Shown piece by piece: positions 46,625 to 55,685 of a stretch of DNA of 64,000 bases. A model generated the notes under the pieces. That model saw only the letters and a program-made list of their open reading frames with translations, did no database searches and was not told where the DNA came from. Each line of letters opens with the position of its first letter. Position 1 is the stretch's first letter. The translations under genes and the position numbers were made by a program. Origin of the DNA: Roseiarcus sp963767245 (GTDB taxonomy: Bacteria > Pseudomonadota > Alphaproteobacteria > Rhizobiales > Beijerinckiaceae); NCBI GenBank assembly GCA_963767245.1, contig CAVYDG010000013.1, positions 186,001 through 250,000 on the forward strand, in the 5' to 3' direction.

Positions 46625-47904
46625 CGCGCCGCCTCGGCGACCGGCAACAGGGCGGCAAGCGCGCGCATCGAGCGCTCGACGGCGCCTGCCCGGCGCTCGA
46701 CCGTATCCCCCGCCGCCCGCGCCATCGCCCTCAGACGCGCCGCATCGACGAAGAGCGCAATCAGCGCGTCGCCCAAGTCCTCAGAACGCGCGAGGGCGAG
46801 CGCGCCGCCCGCGTCGTCGAGCGCCGCATAGGCGTCGGCGAAATTCGCCACCATCGGCCCATGCAGTATTGCGCAGGCGAGCCGGGCGGGCTCAATCGGA
46901 TTTTGCCCGCCGCCGCCAACGAAAGACTTGCCGACGAACACCACGCCGGCCAAGCGATAGAACAGCCCCAGTTCGCCGATCGTGTCGCAAACATAAACCG
47001 CCGTTCCCGAGCCGACGGCGTCGCCGCGCGAGCGAAGAGCGCAGGCAAGGCCCTGCGCCTCGATCTGGCGCAGCACCGCCTCGCCCCGTTCCGGATGGCG
47101 TGGCGCAATCAGAGTCAGCGCGTCGGGGAATACCTGGCGCAGGCGCCTGTGCGCCGCTGCCGCGATCACCTCCTCGCCTTCGTGGGTCGAGGCGGCGATC
47201 CAGATCTGACGGCCCGAGGTCAGGCCGGCGAGTTCGGCCAGTTCGCGCCGGTCGGCCGGCAGCGTCGGCGCGTCGAACTTGACGTCGCCGGCGACCAACA
47301 CCCGCGGCGCGCCGAGCGCCACGAGCCGTTCGCCGTCGCTCTCGCTGCGGGCGAGGCACAGATCGAAGCCCTTCATCAGCGCGGCGATGAACCGCGGCGC
47401 CTTCATCCAACGGCGCATCGACCGCTCGCTGATCCGCCCGTTGACCATCGCCAGCGGCGATCCCCGCCGCTTCAGTTCCACGATCATGTTGGGCCAGAGC
47501 TCGCTCTCCGCCACCAGCGCGGCGTCCGGGCGCCAATGCTTGAGGAACCGGCGCACGAACAGGGGACTGTCGAGCGGCGCATATTGATGCACCGCGCCCG
47601 GCGGCAGGCGCTGCGCCAGCATAGCGGCCGAGGTCAGCGTTCCCGTGGTGACGAGCGCGGTTGCGCCCATGCGGGTGATGCGCTCGACAAACGGCAGCAG
47701 CACCGAGGCTTCGCCGACGCTTGCGCCATGCAGCCAGACGAGCGGTCCCGCCGGGCGGGCGAGATGGGCCAGACCCCGCCGCTCGCCGATCCGCTCCGAA
47801 TCCTCTTTGCCGCGCCTGAGCCGCATCGCCAGGATCGGCCCGGCCAGAGGCGTCGCCAGGAACGAAACTGCCCGATAGACGATAAGCGACAGCGGCGTCG
47901 TCAT
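46621..47904 (-). CDS. waaA: 3-deoxy-D-manno-octulosonic acid transferase
   Basis: 427 residues of glycosyltransferase family 30. The N-terminal membrane anchor (LSLIVYRAVSFLATPLAGPI) precedes LVWLHGASVGEASVLLPFVE with the catalytic Glu, ALVTTGTLTSAAMLAQRLP, and ALVAESELWPNMIVELKRRG; the CMP-Kdo-binding C-domain has IAASTHEGEEVIAAA, LIAPRHPERGEAVL and VFVGKSFVGGGGQNPIEPA. It adds KDO to lipid IVA. It overlaps both neighbours by four bases, indicating tight translational coupling with DUF374 and lpxK. Confidence 0.96.
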   Translation of the reverse strand: MTTPLSLIVYRAVSFLATPLAGPILAMRLRRGKEDSERIGERRGLAHLARPAGPLVWLHGASVGEASVLLPFVERITRMGATALVTTGTLTSAAMLAQRLPPGAVHQYAPLDSPLFVRRFLKHWRPDAALVAESELWPNMIVELKRRGSPLAMVNGRISERSMRRWMKAPRFIAALMKGFDLCLARSESDGERLVALGAPRVLVAGDVKFDAPTLPADRRELAELAGLTSGRQIWIAASTHEGEEVIAAAAHRRLRQVFPDALTLIAPRHPERGEAVLRQIEAQGLACALRSRGDAVGSGTAVYVCDTIGELGLFYRLAGVVFVGKSFVGGGGQNPIEPARLACAILHGPMVANFADAYAALDDAGGALALARSEDLGDALIALFVDAARLRAMARAAGDTVERRAGAVERSMRALAALLPVAEAAR

Positions 47905-48616
47905 GCAGGTCTCAGGTGGGCGCCAGGATCCACTGCGCCGAGCATGGCGTAGGCCTTCCGGTGCGCCTCGTCGAGCCCACGCTCGACGGCGCGTCGCGCC
48001 GCCTCCATCTCCGCTTCGTCCGCGTCCGCCGAAACCCGGATCAGGTCGCCGGCGACGACAATCGCGCGGCCGAAAGGCAACCCGAGCGTGGCCCGATCCC
48101 AGGTGTCGAACTGGACGCGCAGGCTCGGGGCCACCGCGGTCGGGACGATCGGACGACCCGACAGCCTGGCCAGCGCGATGATTCCGGGCCCCGCGACGCG
48201 CGCGCGCTTCGGCACGTCGGCGGTCATGGCGACGGAGACGCCCGATCCCAGTTGACGCATCAGTTCGCGCATCGCCAGCGCGCCGCCCTTGTAGTAGACG
48301 CGGTCGGCAGGTCCGCCCGAGCCGCGCACCGGGATGATGTCGAGCCGCTCGGCGGCCAACGCCTGGGCGCCGGCGTCTTCATGGCGCGAAATGAGGACCG
48401 CGAGCCGATCCATGGCTTTCGGGCGGGCGAGCGGCATCATCAGATGCTGGCCGTGCCACATCGCGGCGATCACCGGCAGCTCGCCTCGACGAATGCGTCG
48501 AGGTCCGCGGGGACCGTCGTGAACCGGCTGGTGCGCTGAACGAGGCGCAGATAGGCCGCGAGCAGGAAGCCGATCGTCTCCTGCGCCCACTGCGACCTGG
48601 CGACACGCCTCGCCAT
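47901..48616 (-). CDS. DUF374 acyltransferase-like protein, interrupted by a one-base frameshift
   Basis: From the ATG at 48616 the first ~45 residues (MARRVARSQWAQETIGFLL, LRLVQRTSRFTTVPADLD) are typical of the DUF374 lysophospholipid-acyltransferase-like family in LPS clusters. The frame then reaches a stop near 48470, while PVIAAMWHGQHLMMPLAR and the rest (VLISRHEDAGAQALAAERL, GVSVAMTADVPKRARVAGPG) sit in the neighbouring frame. One missing base at about 48478-48482 (AGC-TG for AGC-CTG) would join them as EASLPVIAAMWHG, ~238 residues. Probably acts on LPS or lipid A precursors at the inner membrane. Lies between DUF4170 and waaA with a 4-base overlap to the latter. Confidence 0.8.
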
Positions 48617-48623
48617 TGAGCGC

Positions 48624-48896
48624 TCAGGCGGTCCGGGTCGGCGGCGTAAGGTCCGGTTCGAGCAGGCGATGCAGGTGGACGACGTAATAGCGGAACTGCG
48701 CCTTGTCGACCGTCGCCTGGGCCTTGGCGCGCCACGCCCGCTCGGCGCTGGCGTAATCGGGAAAAAGGCCGACGATGTCGATCTGGTCGAGATCGCGGAA
48801 TTCGTGGCTGTCGAGCGATTTCAGCTCGCCGCCGAACACCAGGTGGAGCAGTTGCGGCTTCGCCTCGCCTTCGGCTTTCGGATCGCGGGACGTCAT
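48624..48896 (-). CDS. DUF4170 protein
   Basis: 90 residues from the ATG at 48896. LLHLVFGGELKSLDSHEFRD, IDIVGLFPDYASAERAWRAK and FRYYVVHLHRLLEP match the small DUF4170 family, which in alphaproteobacteria sits between cysQ/suhB and the DUF374-waaA-lpxK genes, as here. It is cytoplasmic, single domain, of unknown biochemical role. The stop is eight bases before the DUF374 start. Confidence 0.87.
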   Translation of the reverse strand: MTSRDPKAEGEAKPQLLHLVFGGELKSLDSHEFRDLDQIDIVGLFPDYASAERAWRAKAQATVDKAQFRYYVVHLHRLLEPDLTPPTRTA

Positions 48897-49002
48897 GATC
48901 GTTTTCCTTGCGACGCATTGCGCGGGTCGGCGCCGGGTCGCCGGCTGGCCTTTGCCTTTGTCACGGCAAAAACGCAAGCCGTCCGATGACCGCCGCCGCC
49001 GG

Positions 49003-49824
49003 TCAGTTTGGCCGCCAGCCGATCGCGGCGCGAAAGGCTTCGATCAGGCGGGGCGCGGCTGGATCCGACGTGGCCAGGAGCGCGCCGCGCCGGACGTGGC
49101 GGCCATTGTATAGCAGCCGCTCGCCCGACGCGCCGATCAGGCGCGCGCCCGCTTCCTCGAGCAGAAGGTCGGCGGCGGCGATGTCCCAATCGTGCGAATT
49201 CTCGGCCGCGACGGCAAAATCGACGGCGCCGCGCGCCGCCATGCACAGGCGGTAGGCGAGCGATGGCACGCGCGGCGTGATCTCGACCGGCGAGCCGAGC
49301 TTCGCCGCCATCGCCTGAAGGATCGGCTTGGGGCCGGCGGCGGCCCGCGGCGGCCAGCCCTCGGCTGCGGCGAGCTGCGCGCCGTTGATCGTCGCGCCGC
49401 CGCCGCGCGCGGCGACGAAAGTCTCGTCGAGCGCCGGGGCGTGGACGACCCCGGCGAGCGGCCTTCCGTCGACGATGAGGGCGGCCGAGACCGCCCAGCG
49501 CGGATCGCCGGTCACGAACGCGCGCGTGCCATCGATCGGGTCCACGACGATGAGACTGCGACGCGCCAGGCGCTCGAAATCGTCAATGGTTTCCTCCGAG
49601 AGCCAGCCCGCCTCGGGCAGCGCCTCGAGCAAACGGCGCTTGAGCAGCGAATCGGCGGCGAGATCGGCGGCGGTCACCGGCGAACCGCCGACCTTGGTCT
49701 CGACTTGGGCCGAGGTGCGCGCCCCCGGCCTGAAATATTCGAGCGCCACCGCCCCGGCCTCGCGCGCGGCGGAGGCCAAGAGATCGCGCGCGGCAAGCGC
49801 ATCAATATCCGCGTCGACGCTCAA
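49003..49824 (-). CDS. cysQ: 3'(2'),5'-bisphosphate nucleotidase / inositol-monophosphatase family
   Basis: 273 residues. Metal-binding motifs are VDPIDGTRAFVTGDPRWAVS (DPxDGT) and HDWDIAAADLLLEEAGARL (WDxAA); GWLSEETIDDFERL supplies the upstream Glu. Family members hydrolyse PAP, or inositol phosphates; within LPS clusters of Rhizobiales this gene is generally labelled CysQ. Start is a TTG at 49824 (LSVDADIDALAARD). First gene of the minus-strand cluster cysQ-DUF4170-DUF374-waaA-lpxK. Confidence 0.88.
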   Translation of the reverse strand: MSVDADIDALAARDLLASAAREAGAVALEYFRPGARTSAQVETKVGGSPVTAADLAADSLLKRRLLEALPEAGWLSEETIDDFERLARRSLIVVDPIDGTRAFVTGDPRWAVSAALIVDGRPLAGVVHAPALDETFVAARGGGATINGAQLAAAEGWPPRAAAGPKPILQAMAAKLGSPVEITPRVPSLAYRLCMAARGAVDFAVAAENSHDWDIAAADLLLEEAGARLIGASGERLLYNGRHVRRGALLATSDPAAPRLIEAFRAAIGWRPN

Positions 49825-50094
49825 GGGCGGGATGTCCGCAGCGAAAGAAGGATCGCAGCTTGGCTTTAGCCGCGCCGGCGGCGGCGCGCAATCGGGAAAC
49901 CCGCGCCCTGAGCTCGTCGCAAGCTTCGCTCCCTCTCACCGGTGCGGGCCCTTCGGAAGGAAGCACGCGCCGAACAAAACGAAGTTTTGATCTGGGCGCC
50001 CCTTGGCTCGATGCCGATATACGCCAAGATAGTCGAATTGGTCGGAGTGGAGCGCCATTCGGCCCTCCGCCCAAAGCGCACAGGAGGCGCGCCG

Positions 50095-50358
50095 ATGAGA
50101 CCATCGATCATTTGCCGGCTCATGCTCGTCGCCGCCCTCGCCGGGTGCGTTGCGGCATGTCAAACCGAGAGAACCATTCCCAACCTCACCGCAGAGGCCG
50201 CGAGCAAGCTGCCGCCGGACAAGCTGCCGACAATCTTCAGGGATCCGACCAACCCTTATGGCTACCCCTACAATATCCACGAAACCGACGGACTGAGCCG
50301 CAATCCCGACGATTGCGCCAAGTGGGGCTGCGTCGATGTCGGCGGGGGCGCGCTCTGA
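50095..50358 (+). CDS. Small putative lipoprotein
   Basis: 87 residues from the ATG at 50095 with AGGAGG eight bases upstream. A short signal sequence (ICRLMLVAALAGCVAACQTE) contains lipobox-like LAGC and VAAC; the second Cys fits best. The mature part is Pro-rich with DPTNPYGYPYNIHETDGL and a Cys pair (DDCAKWGCVDV). No named family recognised. Likely anchored in the outer membrane. It stands alone between cysQ (divergent) and the methyltransferase gene. Confidence 0.65.
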   Translation: MRPSIICRLMLVAALAGCVAACQTERTIPNLTAEAASKLPPDKLPTIFRDPTNPYGYPYNIHETDGLSRNPDDCAKWGCVDVGGGAL

Positions 50359-50498
50359 TCGCGTGCCGCTTGCGCTCGGGATAGGGCTGGCGTCTCTCCT
50401 GGCGGCCTGCGCTGGCCGAACGCTCACCGCGCAGTCCAACCGTCAAATAATTCGACGTCTGAATGCGGCGCGCTGGAGTGGGGCCTGAAAGAAATGTC

Positions 50499-50514
50499 TG
50501 ACAAAATCAGAAAT
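50499..50514. repeat. 16-base match to the promoter-like element at 32.6 kb
   Basis: TGACAAAATCAGAAAT is identical to 32624-32639. It lies in the spacer between the lipoprotein and the methyltransferase gene and forms part of a small inverted repeat (TCTGA/TCAGA). Here no good -10 follows, so it may be a repeat remnant rather than a promoter. Confidence 0.45.
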
Positions 50515-50617
50515 GACCCTCATGGTATTTCTTACTGTCAGAATAGGACGCGCTGCCAACCGGAACCGCCGATGACCGGCTGCCTGGTGATGCCGAGGCT
50601 TGGAGAAAGCAGTTGAG

Positions 50618-51287
50618 ATGAGCGACAAGCCGCCGGGCGCAGGTCATATGAACTTCGGGGACTTCCGGCGCACGTCGCCGATCGACGACAACTATGGCCT
50701 TGAGCGCGGGACCCCGATCGATCGGTCCTACATCGAACGATTTCTTGAGAGGCATCGCGCTAACATTGCCGGCGCAGTGCTCGAGATGGGGGAGCCGGAA
50801 TATTCTCGAATGTTTGGCGCCGGCCGAATTGTGCGGCAGGATGTGCTGCACCTGTTCGAAGGCAACAAGCAGGCGACCATAGTTGGCGATCTCGCCGCGG
50901 CCGGTACGCTCCCGTCCGCGGTGTTTGACTGCATCATCGTCACGCAGGTGCTTCAATACATTTACGATGTCCAAGCCGCAGTCCGCAATCTGCACGCAGC
51001 GCTGCGACCTCGCGGAGTAATCCTTGCCACGCTACCTGGGATCACTCGGATTGACCGCGCAGCCGATTGGAGCGGCGTGCAGCAATGGTCGTTTGCGGCG
51101 GCGTCCGCAGCTAGGCTGTTCGGCGACGTGTTCGGGTCGGGGGTTGCCATTGAGCAACACGGCAATGGCCGCTGTCGCCCTGTTGCACGGGCTGACCGCC
51201 GAGGATGTTGGCCGTGACCTTCTCGCCGTCAACGACTTGGCCTACCCGGTGATCATCACCGTCCGGGCGGTAAAGAGCATCGGATAG
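50618..51287 (+). CDS. Class I SAM-dependent methyltransferase-like protein, C-terminus frameshifted
   Basis: From the ATG at 50618: NFGDFRRTSPIDDNYGLERG, TPIDRSYIERFLERHRANI, GAVLEMGEPEYSRMFG (degenerate SAM motif I), FDCIIVTQVLQYIYDVQAAV and LRPRGVILATLPGI. This is a subgroup often found beside glycan-biosynthesis genes. The frame fails after GVAIEQHGN near 51170; the neighbouring frame continues MAAVALLHGLTAEDVGRDLL to a stop at 51287, the expected C-terminus. The change equals one surplus base, or a five-base deletion around the repeated ATGGCC. Substrate unknown. Confidence 0.72.
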
Positions 51288-51556
51288 GGTCCAGAAACGT
51301 CAAAAGCGCTCAAATGAATTGAAATGAAATGAAGCCTGACGGAGCCAAAACTGGCCTTTCGCCTTCACTGGCTTTCCGGCCGCTTCCGCTGTTTGATGCG
51401 CTTCGCCGAACCCGTCGTCGCGCCGCATCTTCCGCCCGGCTACGGAAGCCGCCGCCGCCGTCAACGCCGGCAACGGTGATGCCGCCTGAACGCGCTGCGC
51501 TCCGGGGCCGCGTCGACAGCAGCGGCTGACCGTTCGCTCCGCGCCGATTGGCCCGG

Positions 51557-52195
51557 CTAGACGGCCGGGGCGGCGAGCGCGCTGCGCACTGCCTTCGCCA
51601 CCGCGCGGCCCAGCAATGCATGCTGGTCGGCTTCGTAGTGGATGCCGTCGAGGTCCGAACAGCGAATGACTGCGCCGGCGTCGAGGAACGCTACGCCCTC
51701 CTGCTTGGCGAGCTCGCCAAACCGCTGGCCGAGAAGGCGCGATTTCTCCGTCCCGCCTTCGAACATCTCCGCATAGACGGTTAGCTTGGCCAGCGGCGGC
51801 GGCGCGACCAAGAGGATCTTCGGCGTCCCGCCGTCCGGCGCTTCGCCATAGGCACGGGCGAGAAAGATGAGCCGCGCCGCGCCCTCGGCGATGTCGAAGG
51901 CGGACACTGAGAATCGCTTCTTCAGGTCGTTGCAACCGAGCGCGAGAATGAGGAGGTCGAGCGGCGCATGGCTCATCAGGCACGGCGGCAACCCCTCCAC
52001 ACCGGAGCGATACGGCATGATCGGATCGTCGTGAACCGTCGTGCGGCCGCCCAGTCCTTCGGCTATCACTTCGAAATCGGGGCCGAGCTCCTGCTGCATG
52101 ACGGTCGGCCAGCGCGTTGCGCGAGCAAAGCGCCCGCCGGTCGCCGGGTCGAAACCCCAAGTGTTGGAATCGCCGAAGGCGACAATGACAGGCAT
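51557..52195 (-). CDS. SGNH-family hydrolase
   Basis: 212 residues. The four SGNH blocks are present: VIVAFGDSNTWGFDP (Ser), a Gly in EGLGGRTTVHDD, ILALGCNDLKKRF (Asn) and LDGIHYEADQHALLG (Asp-His). No signal peptide, so a cytoplasmic esterase, thioesterase or arylesterase; close relatives are annotated as lysophospholipase/arylesterase. ATG at 52195. Divergent from the TRAP transporter operon with a 200-base spacer. Confidence 0.87.
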   Translation of the reverse strand: MPVIVAFGDSNTWGFDPATGGRFARATRWPTVMQQELGPDFEVIAEGLGGRTTVHDDPIMPYRSGVEGLPPCLMSHAPLDLLILALGCNDLKKRFSVSAFDIAEGAARLIFLARAYGEAPDGGTPKILLVAPPPLAKLTVYAEMFEGGTEKSRLLGQRFGELAKQEGVAFLDAGAVIRCSDLDGIHYEADQHALLGRAVAKAVRSALAAPAV

Positions 52196-52399
52196 CGGAT
52201 CAAGGCTCCCTTGTTGATCTCCGAGGGTTTACGGGGAACCGGCCCAGGACGCCAGCCTTCGTCGGCGATGCAAACTTCTTCAACGCGCCTGGGCGCGGAC
52301 CCATCCCGGGCTTCTGTCGCGCCTTGCTTGCCACGGGATCGCCAGCCATCGTATGAGCGCAACCAACACCCTCAAACAATCGGCCGCCGGGAGGAGACC

Positions 52400-53410
52400 A
52401 TGATCACCAGGCGTCACGCGATCGGCGTCAGCGCGGCGTTCCTCGGCGCCGGGGCGCTGTCCGGCCTTCGTTCGGCTGCGCTTGCCGCCGCCAATGACAA
52501 GCTTGTCCTCAAAGCATCCGATGTTCATCCCGAGGGGTATCCGACGGTTCAGGCGGTCGAGGACTTGGGCGCGGCGCTCGCAAAGGCGACCGACGGCCGG
52601 ATCAGCATTCAGATGTTCGCCTCGATGCAGCTCGGCGGCGAGAAGGAGGCGATCGAGCAAGCGCAGGTCGGCGCGATCGCGCTGGCCAGGGTCAGCGTCG
52701 GCGCGCTCGGGCCGGTGATTCCCGATCTCAATGTCTTCAGCCTGCCGTTCCTGTTTCGCAACACCGCGCATATGGAGGCGGTGATCGATGGCCCGATCGG
52801 CCAGGAACTGCTCGACAAGGTCACTCATCACCCGACCGCCAATCTGATCGGCCTCGCCTGGATGGATTCCGGCGCGCGCAACATGTACGACACCAAGCGG
52901 CCGATCCGCAGCATCGACGACCTCAAGGGCCTCAAGATGCGTGTGATGGGCAACCCAATGTTCGTCGACATGATGAATGCGCTCGGCGGCAACGGTGTCG
53001 CCATGGGCTACGACCAGGTGTTCACGGCGCTCCAGACCGGCGTCGTCGACGGGGCGGAGAACAATCAGCCGAGCTTCGTGTTCGACAACCATTATCAGGT
53101 CGCCCACTACTATTCGCTGACCGAGCACCTGATTCTGCCGGAAATCCTGGTGTTCTCGAAACGCATCTTCAATCAGCTGTCGGAGAGCGACCAGGCGTTG
53201 GTCCTGAAGCTTGGAAAAGAGGCGCAACAGAGCGAGCGGGCCTATTGGAAGGCTTACGAGGCGAAGGCGCGGTCGAAGATGGAGGAGGCGGGCATCGTCG
53301 TCGTCGACATCGCCGACAAGAAACCGTTCCAGGACGCCGAAGCGCCGGTGTGGGCGAAATACGCGCCCCAGTTCAGCGATCTCATCAAGCGCATCGAGGC
53401 GGTCCAGTAA
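52400..53410 (+). CDS. dctP: TRAP transporter solute-binding protein (DctP family)
   Basis: 336 residues, ATG at 52400 preceded by GAGGAG. A twin-Arg-like signal (MITRRHAIGVSAAFLGAGA) ends in AALAA. The mature protein has the DctP features LVLKASDVHPEGYPTVQAVE, SMQLGGEKEAIEQAQVGAI, LPFLFRNTAHMEAV and LKGLKMRVMGNPMFVDMM, with the carboxylate-binding Arg in KMRV. It captures a small organic acid in the periplasm for the DctQM permease. Ligand not determinable; no catabolic genes are linked. Confidence 0.92.
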   Translation: MITRRHAIGVSAAFLGAGALSGLRSAALAAANDKLVLKASDVHPEGYPTVQAVEDLGAALAKATDGRISIQMFASMQLGGEKEAIEQAQVGAIALARVSVGALGPVIPDLNVFSLPFLFRNTAHMEAVIDGPIGQELLDKVTHHPTANLIGLAWMDSGARNMYDTKRPIRSIDDLKGLKMRVMGNPMFVDMMNALGGNGVAMGYDQVFTALQTGVVDGAENNQPSFVFDNHYQVAHYYSLTEHLILPEILVFSKRIFNQLSESDQALVLKLGKEAQQSERAYWKAYEAKARSKMEEAGIVVVDIADKKPFQDAEAPVWAKYAPQFSDLIKRIEAVQ

Positions 53411-53539
53411 CGCCCGCGCCGGTCGGAAACGGTCATTTCGGAGGAGCGGAGTAGAGAATAGGGATTGCTTAGCTGCGGTCGCAACGACGGCGAGCCTGCT
53501 TTCCCGGCGAGCCGAACTTTCAGGGGAGGAGGATCAGGT

Positions 53540-54055
53540 ATGGGGGCCGCCTACCGGCAGGCGATGGACCTGCTCTACCTCGCTTGCGCCATGGCCGCTG
53601 GGGCCGCCCTCGTCCTCATCACCCTCATCATCCCGTGGGGCGTCTTCACCCGCTACGGATTGAACAGCGCGGCGTCCTGGCCGGAGCCGGCGGCGATCCT
53701 GCTCTCGATCGTTCTAACTTTCTTTGGCGCCGCCGCCTGCTACCGGATCGGCCAGCACATGCAGGTGACTTTCGTCCGCGATCATTTGCCGCCGCCGGCG
53801 CGGCGGCTGGCGGATGTCGCGTCGGAGCTTCTGGTTGCGGCGCTTGCAGCCTTCATGGGCGTCTGGGGCCGGCGGCTCTGCCTCGACACCTGGAATCAAT
53901 CGATCGCCGAGTTCCCGGTTCTTTCGGTCGGCCTCACCTATCTGCCGATCCCGCTCGGCGGCGTCTGCCTGATGCTGTTCGTGATCGAACGCCTGACTCT
54001 CGGCCGGCCCTCGGCGCCAGGCGCCGCCGATCATGTCGTCGCTCCGTTCGACTAG
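53540..54055 (+). CDS. dctQ: TRAP transporter small permease (DctQ family)
   Basis: 171 residues with four membrane helices (AMAAGAALVLITLIIPWGVF, AILLSIVLTFFGAAACYRIG, LLVAALAAFMGVWGRR and TYLPIPLGGVCLMLFVIERL). VFTRYGLNSAASWPEPAA is the typical DctQ loop. The start ATG at 53540 has GGAGGAGGATC upstream. It associates with DctM 14 bases downstream. Confidence 0.9.
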   Translation: MGAAYRQAMDLLYLACAMAAGAALVLITLIIPWGVFTRYGLNSAASWPEPAAILLSIVLTFFGAAACYRIGQHMQVTFVRDHLPPPARRLADVASELLVAALAAFMGVWGRRLCLDTWNQSIAEFPVLSVGLTYLPIPLGGVCLMLFVIERLTLGRPSAPGAADHVVAPFD

Positions 54056-54069
54056 AGGCAGGCCGGCGC

Positions 54070-55356
54070 ATGCAAGCCCTGGTGGTCATCGGCGCGCTGT
54101 TCGGGTGCATCGCCATTGGCGTGCCGATCGCCTACGCGCTCGGGCTTGCTGCGCTGGCCGCGGCCTGGTGGATCGACCTCCCGCCCGAAGCGATCATGCT
54201 GCAGGTTTCGGCGGGGGTGACGAAATTCTCGATGCTGACGATTCCCTTCTTCGTGCTCGCCGGCGCGATCATGGCCGAGGGCGGCATGGCCCGGCGACTG
54301 GTCGCCTTCGCCAATGCGCTGGTCGGCGTCTTTCGCCTGCGCGGGGGCTTGGCGGTGGTCGACATCGTCGCCACCACCTTCCTCTCCGGTATCTCCGGTT
54401 CCGCGGTCGCCGATATTTCGGCGGTCGGGTCGGTCATGATCCCGCAAATGGAAAAGGCCGGCTATCCGCGCGTTTTCTCGACCAACGTGACGATGAGCGC
54501 CTCGGTGCAGGCGCTATTGATTCCGCCGAGCCACAACGCAGTCATCTATTCGCTCGCCACCGGCGGCACGATCTCGATTCTTAGCCTGTTCCTGGCCGGG
54601 GTGATGCCCGGGCTCCTGCTTGGATTCTCGCTGGTCGTCCTGTGTCTCGTCATCGCCTACCGCAACCGCTACCCGACCGGCGAGCCAGTCGCGCCACGCG
54701 CCGCCTTCGGCATGGCGGTTTCGGCGTTCTGGGGCATGATTACCCTGGTCATCATTCTCGGCGGCATTCTGGCCGGCGTCTTCACCGCAGTCGAAGCGGG
54801 CGCGGTCGCCTGCGTCTGGGCGTTCCTCGTCACCATGCTCGTCTACCGCGACTTTCGCTGGCGCGATCTGCCCGGCCTCGTGCACCGCACGTTGCGCACG
54901 GTGTCGATGGTAATGACCCTGATCGCGTTTGCCTCCGCGGTTGGCTACGTCATGGCGCTCATGCAGGCGCCGGCGAAGATCACCGCCGCGTTCCTGACCA
55001 TCTCGGACAACAAATACGTCATCCTGATGCTGATCAACGTATTGCTGCTGGTGCTTGGCTGCCTGCTCGACATGGCGCCGGCGATTCTCATCTGCACCCC
55101 GATCCTGTTGCCGGTGATGAAGAATTTCGGCGTCGATCCGGTCCATTTCGGCATGATCATGATGCTGAACTTGGGCATCGGCCTCTGCCATCCGCCGATC
55201 GGGTCGATCCTCTTTGTAGGCTGCGCGGTCGGCAAGGTCAGGATCGAAGACGTGATGCGCGAGATCTGGCCGTTCTACCTTGTCATGTTCGCCGTGCTGA
55301 TGGCGGTCACATATATCCCCGCGATCTCGCTCTGGCTCGTGCACGCGCACGGGTGA
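54070..55356 (+). CDS. dctM: TRAP transporter large permease (DctM family)
   Basis: 428 residues, about 12 hydrophobic segments. TIPFFVLAGAIMAEGGMARR, GISGSAVADISAVGSVMIP and MSASVQALLIPPSHNAVIY are conserved DctM regions, and GLCHPPIGSILFVGCAVG near the C-terminus forms the second half of the substrate site. Together with DctP and DctQ it imports an organic acid driven by the sodium gradient. The ATG at 54070 lies 14 bases after dctQ. End of the operon. Confidence 0.93.
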   Translation: MQALVVIGALFGCIAIGVPIAYALGLAALAAAWWIDLPPEAIMLQVSAGVTKFSMLTIPFFVLAGAIMAEGGMARRLVAFANALVGVFRLRGGLAVVDIVATTFLSGISGSAVADISAVGSVMIPQMEKAGYPRVFSTNVTMSASVQALLIPPSHNAVIYSLATGGTISILSLFLAGVMPGLLLGFSLVVLCLVIAYRNRYPTGEPVAPRAAFGMAVSAFWGMITLVIILGGILAGVFTAVEAGAVACVWAFLVTMLVYRDFRWRDLPGLVHRTLRTVSMVMTLIAFASAVGYVMALMQAPAKITAAFLTISDNKYVILMLINVLLLVLGCLLDMAPAILICTPILLPVMKNFGVDPVHFGMIMMLNLGIGLCHPPIGSILFVGCAVGKVRIEDVMREIWPFYLVMFAVLMAVTYIPAISLWLVHAHG

Positions 55357-55373
55357 GCGCGGCCTTCCGGACC

Positions 55374-55685
55374 CTACGCAGCATCGCCGCCTTTGGCCTC
55401 TAAAAGCGCCTCGGCGATCGCCGCCCATTCCTCGTCGAGCGGAGTTTTGCACACCGGCTTGCGGGCGCGGCGATACCAATAGGCAGCGTTGCCGACGTCG
55501 CCTTCCTTCCGGTGCAGATAGGCGTGCACCCAGTCCCCTGCCCCGCCCTCGTCGGCCTGCGCGGCGCTATGCGCCCCGTCCCAATCCCCATGCGCTTCGA
55601 GCCACAGAGCGCGCAGCGAAGGGCGCAAGTTCGCAGGCGGTGAAGCAAGAGAAAGCGAAGCACGGAGGCCGGCAAGGTCCATCAT
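55374..55685 (-). CDS. Conserved small hypothetical protein
   Basis: 103 residues from the ATG at 55685 (or 55682). LRPSLRALWLEAHGDWDGAH and DWVHAYLHRKEGDVGNAAYW are the conserved core of a widespread but unnamed helical family in proteobacteria; the tail EEWAAIAEALLEAKGGDAA is also typical. No signal peptide or membrane helix. Helix-loop arrangement recalls TPR-like repeats. Convergent with dctM. Confidence 0.75.
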   Translation of the reverse strand: MMDLAGLRASLSLASPPANLRPSLRALWLEAHGDWDGAHSAAQADEGGAGDWVHAYLHRKEGDVGNAAYWYRRARKPVCKTPLDEEWAAIAEALLEAKGGDAA

